Source: Acorus gramineus
Taxonomy: Eukaryota; Streptophyta; Magnoliopsida; Acorales; Acoraceae
NCBI GenBank assembly: GCA_030737835.1
Contig: JAUJYN010000051.1
Location: 62,001-126,000 of the forward strand
Length of the DNA: 64,000 bases
Direction of reading: 5' to 3'
Shown one piece after another: positions 55,203 to 64,000 of the stretch (its first letter is position 1; each line of letters begins with the position of its first letter). Below the pieces are notes generated by a model. That model did not search any database, had not been told where the DNA came from, and saw only the letters and a list, made by a program, of their open reading frames with translations. The position numbers and the translations under genes were made by a program.

Positions 55203-55942
55203 TGGTATGTAGCCGCCCCTGTCCAGGCTCTTAGATATTTCTTAAGTGTTGGACTTAGGGTTTCTGGTTTCAGTTTCTGAGGGAGTTTTCTATTGGATGT
55301 CCAAATGTAGTTGTTTCCAATATTATTTGAAGTAAATTTCCTTTCTTTGGACTGTCAAAATTAGGGAATCTATAATTGTCCCTCATCGGACGGAGTCTTT
55401 GTGTGAAACAGAAAGACTTTGATCGATGATAAGAAAAGAGACCCTTATTTTGTCCAGCCCAACCTTCACGAAGTTTAGCACATATGACCAAATATCACTC
55501 AGGGAGGTAATTTAGATCATCAGAGGCTGGTTTTAACTAGAATTGTTATCTAAGGACTGATCCAGGTGGGAGAGTGAGTAAAAGTAAGGAAGCGAGTGAT
55601 CCAACCCTCTAACAGGGTTCTTAGCCATCGTGCATGGAGCAGCCCAGCGTCAGTTTTCTCGTGCCTACCGTACCCTTGCTTGGGTAGCTCAGCAAAGAGA
55701 GGATATCGCAGACAAAAGGAAAGAAAAGGTGTGTTTGATTTTGTGAATTGGATCATTCGAAAGACAAAGATCTAAAAAAGAACCAGAACTGAAGAAATTT
55801 TAACTGAACGGTATTTGGAATTTGTTGTAAAACTTCGAGAAAGTTGTGTTTGATCAAGTAAAACTTGGTAATAAACCAATACATGGCTGTTTGTTTTTTT
55901 AGAGAACTTGCAAAATAAGTGCGTTTTGAGAAGCTGGCAGGG

Positions 55943-55999
55943 GGCGGCTAATTGTATTTAGCCGTCGGACAGGGGGTGGTTACTCTCGAGTAGCCGTTG
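55943..55999. repeat. Two imperfect palindromes 33 bp apart
   Basis: 55943-55966 (GGCGGCTAATTG...TTTAGCCGTC) and 55976-55999 (GGTGGTTACT...GAGTAGCCGTT), with mismatches in the arms. Confidence 0.75.
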
Positions 56000-56572
56000 G
56001 CCGACTGGGTCCCTTATAATCGAAAAGGACCCTCTCTCTTCCGCACGTTTTAAAAAACGGTTCTTCTTCTCCATTTGAAACTGAAAAACTTTTATTTTCT
56101 TTACCCTTTCTTCCTCCATTTCGACCCAATCGATCTTCTCTTCTTGATTTCAAAACCCTAAGTCTTTGGGTTCTCCTTTTTCTTTGTAACCAGAGAAGAT
56201 AACGAGGTCGCAGACGATTGCTTCAATAGGAGGGAAAACGACCGCGGGTGGCTCGCGGAGAGTGTAGCCCGAGCTCCTCATCGTCGGAGAGCGATAGGGT
56301 GGAGGAGGAGGTCGTGGGTGAGGTGATAGGTGTGGCGGAGTCACCGTTGGTGGGCGTTGGCCCGGGTTCGGTCGGAGATGTGCCTTCGGGGGCTGTCCTG
56401 AGAGTTTCTACAGTTCCTAGGGGTGAGGTGATCGGGTATACGCGAAAGAGGAGGCGCGGTGATTGATCAGTGGTAGCCAAAAGTGTTGGTTTGGAGGCTG
56501 GAGGATCTGCCGAGGTTGTAGCTGAGGAGGCAGGGGGTGGGGGGCTGTTATTAGCGAGGAAATGGCCATATC

Positions 56573-56938
56573 TTGGGCGAGGTATTTGGTGAGAATGAGG
56601 GTGGCCTTGGTGATGGTGAGACTAGTGTAGCAGGCAAGGAAGAGGTGAGGAGAGCCTTGGGTGACTACGAGGTGCTAACCTCCGGTGCAGTGGGTACGGA
56701 GGAGGGCGGGGGCATTGGGTTTGAGGCCGAGGAGGCCATAGGTGCTGGAGTTGAGGCCGCAAAGGTAAGGGGTATTGGTGTGGAGGGGGCTGAGGAGGCC
56801 GTGATCGAGGAGGAGAGGGATGATGAGGAGGGGGATGACGAGGAGGGAGATGATCCTAACGAGGCCAAGGCGGAGGCTTCCGGGGCTACACGAGCTGTGG
56901 TATGCCTCTATTTCCTTTTGCCTATTATTTTGTTCTAA
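56573..56938 (+). CDS. Acidic low-complexity ORF, unknown
   Basis: A 121-codon frame, MGEVFGENEGGLGDGETS onward, rich in Glu, Gly, Ala and Asp with a DDEEGDDEEGDD run (~residues 82-93). A GTATGC donor-like site at about 56899 would end an exon after GATRAV, just before the frame turns hydrophobic. A related acidic/Ser-rich frame without ATG lies upstream (56248-56466) and ends RKRRRGD. I do not recognise a family; it could be a degraded gene fragment carried by the surrounding element or chance coding in GAG-rich DNA. Confidence 0.25.
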   Translation: MGEVFGENEGGLGDGETSVAGKEEVRRALGDYEVLTSGAVGTEEGGGIGFEAEEAIGAGVEAAKVRGIGVEGAEEAVIEEERDDEEGDDEEGDDPNEAKAEASGATRAVVCLYFLLPIILF

Positions 56939-57889
56939 ATGTATGTGTATATATGTTTTTGGTGGTATGCATGAATTGTGTAAGAAGTATATTTATATGT
57001 ATCTTTAAAATAGGCATGTTTGTTTGTGTATGAAAAAATGATCACGGTGGGAGTGTTATAAGCATGCTATTTCATAGTCTATAGAATGTTTTAACATGCT
57101 TGCATAGTGGGTTTGCCTATATAGGTATGGTGTTGTTTTAGTACAAGAGCTGGTGGTGGGTTTGCATATGCATGAGTTTTTAGTGGAGTGATAATTCTTG
57201 GAATATATATGCTTTGATGTGATAAGGGCATAGAAAGGTAAGCAAGTATGTGTTGATAATTACGGTGGGAGTTTCATAAGCATGCTATTAAATGGCAGGA
57301 AGAAAGTGTGTCTATGTAGTTTTAAGCGTGGGGAACTTTTAAATAATTTCGATTTGTTCCTAGAGATAGACCACAGTGGGAGTGTTTATGGGGTAAAAAA
57401 GAGGTGTATTCATGTTTCGAATATTTCATGCATATTAATTCTTTAAACATGGTTTAGAATGAAATTTCATTTTAGGATTCTCACCTTTCGGACGTCTTCA
57501 GACTAACCCCTCTTTTTTATAGTCTTTGGTTCTAATTTAGGTTTTTTTTTTGTTTTATGAACAATTTATCCTTTCTTTTGGGTTTATGGATAGACATAGA
57601 TGGTCTGGTTTGAAAGTTTTGTTTGAATCAGTGGGTGTATGTATGGAATGGTTTATGGTTTTGGCATGAATGTGTTAATGCGTGGATGGATTGGTGTATG
57701 GATGCATGGGTTGGTATATGTTTTTAGTTTTGGTTGCTGTTTGATTCGTATTTATGCAGGTTTAGGGATTGTGTATGTGTATGAAATGTGTGTATAGGTT
57801 TTTGGAAATAAAGATTTTTGACAAGTCTTAAAAGGGTTGAAGAGTTGATTGCACTGGACTGACAAGAACAGGTGGGGCAGCAGGTGAGG

Positions 57890-57999
57890 GGCGGCTAGTT
57901 GTCTTTAGCTGCCCTAGGACTTGTAGATTTTACCTATAGGGCGGCGGCTAATTGGTTTTTAGCTGTCTGATGGCAGGCGGCTAGTCGGGGTTAGTCGCC
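57890..57999. repeat. Three imperfect palindromes in a row
   Basis: 57890-57913, 57943-57967 and 57976-57999, each of the GGCGGCTA...TAG(C/T)(C/T)G(C/T)C type. The last two again start 33 bp apart. Confidence 0.8.
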
Positions 58000-58288
58000 C
58001 TGGCCTGGGACAATTTTCTAATTCTGCCATTTGTTTGCTGCTGCCAAAATTCCTTGTGAGTGTTTGTTCATCCTTCAAAACTTGCGAAAACATTCTTTCC
58101 ATGGACCAAGTGTTAAATCTGTCCGGATTGCGCCCCTGCACTGACTTTTGAGTTCTTGTTCGAATTGTTAAGGGCTACAACCCATCTAAGGTAATCGAAA
58201 AGTAATGCGAGGAAAAGAATGCAAAAAACCGTGCTTGTTGTAAAAAAGGGAGGGGTCCAAGTGATTCCAAGTGTGAGAATGAAAAGGA

Positions 58289-61200
58289 TGTTGTGTCCAT
58301 GTCATTTGGAGCGCTCTGTTTGAAGATTTGGGTACATAATTTTTTTTTCTCTAAGTTATGTATTCCCAATTTGGTATTTGGATTTGATTTTGTTAAAATC
58401 CAAGATGAAGAGGTTTAAATATGATTTTATTATGAGATGTCCAGTTTTGAGTTAGCTTTCGCACAGAAGTGGAATTAGGTCAACTGGATTCTTGTAGTAA
58501 AAGTTATGGGTATTTTTCCAAGTATACCCCGGGGATGGAAATTCTGACAGCAGCCCTGCTCGATGTTTAGCTCTAATTTCGGAATAGCTGGAGGGATTAT
58601 CTGATCTTGGCATGAACATGAAAGTTGTAGATAATCTTCTTAGCTTTCCATCGGTCTTGGAATTGAGCAATTTGGAGCTATATCGAGGAAGTTATGGCTG
58701 TTCCAGTGAAGCTTGCGCAGAATTTCTAGTCAAGGGCAACTTAGTCTTTCCCTCTTAAGATATTTTGATAAATATCTCTCTCTCTCTCTCTCTCCCCTCC
58801 CAAAATCCCACGACAACCTCATTTGTCTCTCTTTCTCTCTTGCAAACACACCCACCAAGTGTTTGGTTTAAGTCCCCAATGAGAAGGAAGAGAAGGTGGA
58901 GGAAGTGGTGGTAGATCTTGTGTTCATGTGTGTTGATTGTGTGTTCCTCTCTCTCTCAAGCTCCCTTTCTCATGATCTTCCCCCCCCCCACTGATGGCAG
59001 CCATAGAGGGCTGAGAAGGCTGAGGAGAGGTGGTGGTGGTGGTGGTCTCGGTGGCGGCGTTTCGGTGCGCGAAGGGCCCCCGAACCTCCCCCTTTTGTTC
59101 CCCCTCCAAGGTGAGCTCCTCCCCTTCTTTTCTTGATTTTCTTGGCTTAAGGGGTTGTGGGAAAGTCATGCATGCTAGGTAGATGGGTTAGGGTGTGTGT
59201 GAGGGGTTGGGAAGGGTTAAAATGGGGTTAGGATGGGCTGGGCGAGCGCTGGGCGCGGTCTGCGCGCGTGCGCGCGCAGGCGCGCGCTGGCGGGTAGAGT
59301 CGGGCGCGCAGTCACGCGCGGGTGCATGCGCGCGGGTGCGCGCGGGTGGAGGTGCGAGCGGGGGAGCGAGCAGGGTGCGCGCGGGAGTCCGCGCGGGCGT
59401 GCGCGCGAGTGTGCGCGCGCAAGGGCAGGGCGCCTGGGCATGCGCCTTGGCGTGGAGCTGGGGACCAGTGCGCGCGCGTGCGTGCGTGTGCTGGGGCGTG
59501 CGCGGGGTGCTGTGTGGGGAGTGCAGTGCGCACGGGGGCGCGCGGGCTGGACGTGCGGTGCGTGCGGGCGCGCGCGAGCGTGCGCGTGCGCGCGGCAGTG
59601 CGTCGAGGGTGTCGGGGTGTGCGCGTGCGTGCGCAGTCGTGCGTGCACGTGCGGGGGGCCGTGCGTGTGGCTGCTTGAGGGTTCGGGTAGGTGTCGGGGC
59701 ACTCGGACTCGCGTGCGTACGTGCGTGCTCGCATGCGTGCGAGCCCGTATGCATGCTTGTCCGAGTATGGGGTATTTCTAATATTTTTCTTGTATAAATT
59801 GTGTTGTTTCTCACCAGTTGGATGCCCCTACCTTGCAGATCTCGTCGGATGGGATGCGCGAGGTCCTGGGTCGTAAGGTGAGTGGTTTGATTCCAATCCC
59901 CCCCCCCTCTCTAGGGATGCGCTCGACCCGCATAGACGCGCGTCGCGCATCGATGGGGTCCCCTAGCTATTATATGTAGAAGCTATGCATGCACCCTTAT
60001 ATGATCAATATGATGCTATGCATGCCACCCTAGACTTGTATGCTAGGGATATGCACCTATACATCATGTATAGAGGCCCGTACATGCCTGGACACCATGT
60101 CCTGTACTTAAGTGCCTCGATCTATGCATGCATGATTATTATGTAGTATACATGCCACCCTAGGCCTTGCATCTTAGTTATGCACCCTTATGATATGTGT
60201 AAAGGCCAATGCATCCTGTCACCCTGTTTCATGCTAGGAAAGCCCTGAACCTATGCATGTTCCCATTTAGTTTAATTTATTTAAATCAAGATGGGATTAG
60301 GTGATTATTCTGTTGTTAGCATGCCTTAGAGAATATTATAACCTTGGGGTTATAATATATGTTTCCCCGCATCTTAGTTATGCACCCTGGAGGAATTCTG
60401 AAGAATTCATGTCATTTGTAGAGTTGAGATCGGTGTCGGCGGATCCAAGTGGATCGTATCCGTGTGGGTAGGCTGTTTCTCTTCCCTTCGTTGGATCCGT
60501 GTAGGGACTCCTCAGCGTTAGACAGGCCGTCCTGACAGAGGGCTCCCATCAGTAGGCACCTCCTGATTTGGTTTCGGACTGTGCTGAATGTGGGAGTAGA
60601 CCAGGCGAGCTACGGTGTGGAGGAGAGGCTATCGGTGGACCAAGGGTGATCAACAGCCTAGTCAGTCCCAAAAGACCATGTCACCAGTTTGAGGGTGAGG
60701 GTGAGGGTGTAGTGGGTTGGCGATGAGCGACCCACTGGTTTGTGTAGTTGTTGCCACTTAGAGGCTATGAATGATTTGAGGTTAATATGAGTGTGTTGGT
60801 TGTTGTTATGCATGTGGGTGATATCTCGCTGAGCGAGTATCGAGAGTGATTGTTTTCTATTGGGTTTCGCTTGGCGAACATGGGATCGTTCTCCCCTTCG
60901 TTGGATCCGTGTAGTGACATCCCCGGCGTTAGCAGGCTATCCTGACAGAGGGCTCCCATCAGTAGGCACCTCCTGATTTGGTTTCGGACTGTGCTGAATC
61001 GTGGGAGTAGACCAGGTAAGCTACGGAGCGGGGAGAGGCTACCGGTGGACCAGGGGTGTAGAGCAGTCTAAGTCTCTCCCAAAGTCCCAAGATGTCTCCT
61101 TTCAGGAGTAAGGGTGTGGATGAGGCGAAGACGCGTCGCCTCGTGACCCATTCGTTGTTCGACCGTTCCCATAGATGTTGGGTCCGGTCTCGTGATGGAT

Positions 61201-61689
61201 GTTGAAGGACATCGATGGGCGATTATCTAGATGTAGATGATCCAGTAGTGTTGAGTAGACCAGTAAGTCCGGGTCTCTTCGACCGACGGCATGGTCTCTA
61301 GACCAGTAAATCTGGGTCTCTTCGACCGACGGTATGGTCTCTCCCCATAAGTCCCAAAAGGCTCCCTTCGGGAGTGAGGGTGGGGGTGAGGGTGGGGGTG
61401 AGGTTGGTCGCGCCGCCGCGTGACCCAGTGATCCAATGGGTTTGTACCCATATTTTTCCTTGGAAAAGGGAACTGATTATGTATTGAACTGTAGAATGGT
61501 GATTGGTTTCCAGCCACTCACTGAGCTTGTAGCTCACCCCTCGCATACTATTTCTTTTCAGGGGCAGTGTTGGGCGTGGAGCTGGAGCTTCCTGTGGCGC
61601 GCTCTTATGGGCGTGGAGCGTCCTGTCGGCGGGTGGCGTGTGCGAGGCTGTCAGCATTCCTAGAGTCTATATGCTTTGTAAATCGTGCA
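58289..61689 (+). mobile_element. B2-type LTR, interrupted at its 3' end
   Basis: Starts TGTTGTGTCCATGTC and follows B2 closely. Donor AAG|GTGAGC at 59111, acceptor ending 59838, 39-nt block 59839-59877, donor AAG|GTGAGT at 59878, CACTGAGC motif (61519-61526), acceptor TTTCTTTTCAG ending 61561. The minus-strand LTR end at 61690 cuts it within TAAATCGTGCA, a point ~250 bp before the expected LTR end. Whether it is a solo LTR or the 5' LTR of an element lies beyond the window. Confidence 0.85.
59230..59770 (+). repeat. CpG-rich block in the B2-type LTR
   Basis: GCGCGGGTGCG and GCGCGCGTGCGTGCG motifs inside the predicted first intron (59111-59838). It is longer than the remnant of the same block at 46476-46680. 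Confidence 0.8.
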
Positions 61690-62219
61690 TGTCACGCCCC
61701 GGGCGTCCCCGAGACGCGGCAAGTGTATATATAATATCAGAATCTACACAGGAGGTCAATAATATCATACACAAGCAGCCAAAATGACACACAGACAACA
61801 AAAGCAAGGCTGACAGGATATATACACCAAATGCGGATAACTAAAGACTGAATCTGTAATCAAAACACACTACAGACTCCATACATAATCACATGTCCTG
61901 TGAGAGCCAATATACATACAAAGACATCCAAATACAACCAAACGCGTGCCCAAGCACGGAAAATAATACATACTGGTACAAGGGATGCTGATAGTCTCTG
62001 CAACTCGCGGGACGTGGCGCTACTCCGCTACTGATGAAGTCCCTCGGGGAGCTCCTCCTCCAGATCCGACTCAGATGACACTGAAGAGAAAATATTATGC
62101 GAGGGGTGAGCCACACGCTCAGTGAACGGCACAACCCATGCATCACAGACAATATTGACTTCAACCAGATAAACCTTAACATCCACAACCACATTTACCA
62201 TAGCCACAACAACAACAAT

Positions 62220-62550
62220 TCCTCAAACTAGTGGGTCGCTACCGCCCACCCACTACACCCTCACCCTCACCCTCAATGGGTGACCAAGGATATTGGGACT
62301 AATCAACACAAAACCAGCGGGTCGCTTCCGCCAACCCGCTACACCCTCACCCTCACCCTCAAGGGGTGACCAAGGATATTGGGACTAACTACACCAATCC
62401 AGCAGGTCGCTATCGCCAACCTACTACACCCTCACCCTCACCCCTCAACAGGAGTGACATAGGATATTGGGACTGACAATCATCCATAGACAAATCCAGC
62501 GGGTCGCTCATCGCCAACCCACTACACCCTCACCCTCACCCTACAACGGG
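62220..62550 (-). repeat. Four tandem (CCCTCA)n modules
   Basis: Four ~85-95-bp units: AG(C/T)(G/A)GGTCGCT...GCCAACCC, ACACCCTCACCCTCACCC, then a GGTGAC(A/C)(T/A)AGGATATTGGGACT spacer. The count is four here, three in A'' and two in elements A and C. Confidence 0.85.
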
Positions 62551-63439
62551 TGACATAGGCTCTTGGGACTGACTAGGCTGTTGGTCACCCTTGGTCCACC
62601 GATAGTCTCTCCTCACTCCGTAGGTCGTTTGGCCACTCCCACGTTCAGCACAGTCCTTCACCAAATCAGGAGGCGCCTACTACTGGGAGCCCCTGCACGG
62701 GACAACCTGTCTAACGCTGAGGTAGTCTCTAAAGGATCCAACGCAGGGCAACAGAACAGCCTAACCATCGCATATGATCCACTCGGATCCGCAGACAACA
62801 CATCATAACAACACTAATGTTCTGAATTCCTCAGAACCCACCAGGGCGCATAACTACGATGCGGGGAACATGCATAAGGTTATAACAAGGTGGAATATCG
62901 TTGGGGAAAGAAACTCGGGAGGGCAGCGTGAGTTCCCGTTATAGGACACCCCGACAACCAAACAAGGAACACGGTGTACCCTAACCCGGGTCTCACCGCT
63001 GTCCTCGCAAGGCCCTCCCCTATAATATTCACTATAACATGCATTTTAACATTTACTAGCATTTAATTTAATAAATAAACTAGTAGGGCACATGCATCGG
63101 CCGGGCTTCCTAACATGGAACCAGGGGACATGCTGCATGGCTCATACACAAACCCTAAGGGTGCAAGTCCCTAACATGCAAAGTCTAGGGTAACATGCAT
63201 TCTACAATTTAATCATGCTCGCATGATATACACATTACAATATGTCAATATTTATCCATGGTGCCCCAGGAGAGGTCGGTATACGCCCAAGTGCGTATAA
63301 CACCTCTCTACTGGGTTGGATTGTCCCACTCACCGGTATCTGGGTCGTCGCGCGACCGTCCGTCTAGATCTGCAAGACAGACATTCAATATGGTGAGAAC
63401 AATGCATAAAATACCCAAAAATACATCTAAAATACCCAA

Positions 63440-64000
63440 CACTCGGATAAACGTACATACGGCCCGTACGCACGTGTATCCGAGCATCCCGACTCACTCC
63501 CTAACCCACCGGGCAGCCGCACGCACGGCCACCCGCCCCGGGCGCACAGCCGAGCCTCGGCCCGCGCGCCAAGGCGCACTGCCGAGCCCAGCCCGCACAC
63601 CCGGACACCACCGGCGCACTGTCGCACGCCTGCCCAGCGCGCCCCCGCGCGCACTGCACGCACGCCCCAGCACGCGCACGCACTGGCCCCCAGCACCGCG
63701 CGCACTGGCCCCCAGCACCGCGCCCAGGCGCATGCCCAGGCGCCCTGCCCAGCACCCAGGCACAGTGCCCAGGCGCCCTGCCCGCGCGCGCGCACGCTCG
63801 CGCGCACGCCCGCGCGCGCACTCCCGCGCACACCCCCGCTCGCGCCAGCACCCGCGCGCACCCGCGCGACCACTCCGCGCGCACATGCACCCGCGCGCGA
63901 TTGCGCGCCCGACTGCGCCCGCAAGCGCCCAGCGCCCAGCACCCGCGCCCAGCGCCCAGCACCCAGCGCCCAACGCCCGCGCCCAGTGCCCAGCACCCAG
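63440..64000 (-). repeat. CpG-rich block in LTR A'''
   Basis: Plus-strand CGCGCGCACGC runs pass into a short tandem of CGCCCAGCGCCCAGCACC from ~63925 to the window end. The three overlapping long frames on the minus strand are artefacts. Confidence 0.8.

Larger units (their letters stand above)
55141..58288. mobile_element. Unassigned segment with palindromic GGCGGCTA motifs near both ends
   Basis: About 3.1 kb that matches neither the Tat nor the Tekay-like sequences here. Six ~24-bp imperfect palindromes (GGCGGCTA-N8-TAGCCGCC type) cluster at 55179-55999 and 57890-57999. Between them is a promoter-like region with a pyrimidine-rich leader (about 56000-56160), an acidic open frame, and AT-rich DNA. 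Palindromes near both ends suggest a DNA transposon, but no terminal inverted repeat or target duplication could be seen. Confidence 0.4.
61690..64000 (-). mobile_element. LTR A''' (minus), runs off the window
   Basis: Begins TGTCACGCCCCGGGCG (LTR 3' end on the minus strand) and carries four (CCCTCA)n modules (62220-62550), the 36-nt block 63334-63369 and a CpG-rich block from ~63440 to the window end. The preceding five bases GTGCA (61685-61689) would be the target duplication to look for on the far side. Confidence 0.85.

Noticed and set aside
1-64000. CRISPR arrays, tRNA or rRNA genes, organelle DNA insertions
   Set aside because: No evenly spaced identical repeats with unique spacers, no cloverleaf with A/B boxes, and no recognisable rRNA or organelle gene was seen on reading both strands.

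Overview
The window looks like repetitive DNA from a flowering plant with a large, retrotransposon-rich genome. No host gene, tRNA, rRNA or CRISPR array could be supported. Almost everything from about 3.5 kb to the end is LTR retrotransposon sequence of two Ty3/gypsy lineages. The first is Tekay/Del-like chromoviruses with very long (2.2-3.8 kb), GC-rich-cored LTRs and a chromodomain integrase. The second is a Tat-lineage element, recognised by its gag-PR-RT-RNaseH-second RNaseH-integrase order and by antisense PF04195-type ORFs next to its 3' LTR. The species cannot be named from the sequence.

Layout. 1-3559: AT-rich DNA with a 28-bp minisatellite and a ~160-bp tandem duplication. 3560-7964: two related LTRs facing each other as a large inverted repeat. 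8205-8832: purine-rich and GATC-rich short repeats. 8833 to about 55140: one Tat element on the minus strand, with its 3' LTR at 8833-9635, two tandem antisense ORFs (plus strand), a ~96-bp tandem array, integrase, then RNaseH, RT, PR and gag. Two blocks of later insertions split it. 55141-58288: an unassigned segment with six palindromic GGCGGCTA motifs. 58289-64000: another long LTR interrupted by a minus-strand LTR that runs off the window.

Nesting. Element C (11418-20740, minus, TSD TATGG) sits inside the first antisense ORF of the Tat element. Solo LTR B (TSD ATTTC, bases 26353-51475 including everything nested in it) sits inside the second RNaseH domain of Tat. Within B lie full-length element A (27031-38213, plus) and minus-strand solo LTR A'. 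A' is itself split by B2 (41266-48836, TSD TATGC), which contains LTR piece A''. That is five levels deep (Tat > B > A' > B2 > A'').

The most unusual signal is architectural. All ten long LTR copies whose central region can be read carry the same series: a splice-donor-like site, a CpG-rich low-complexity stretch, a TTGCAG acceptor, a 36-39 nt block, a GTGAGT donor, and a final acceptor next to a conserved CACTGAGC...CTCACC motif. A short peptide frame (G-A-x-R-A-P/T/S-E/G) lies just before the first donor with different codons in different copies. Together these suggest that the LTRs carry a conserved, twice-spliced leader, which RNA evidence could test. All ORFs in the window are degraded, truncated or frameshifted except the gag of C and the integrase of A.
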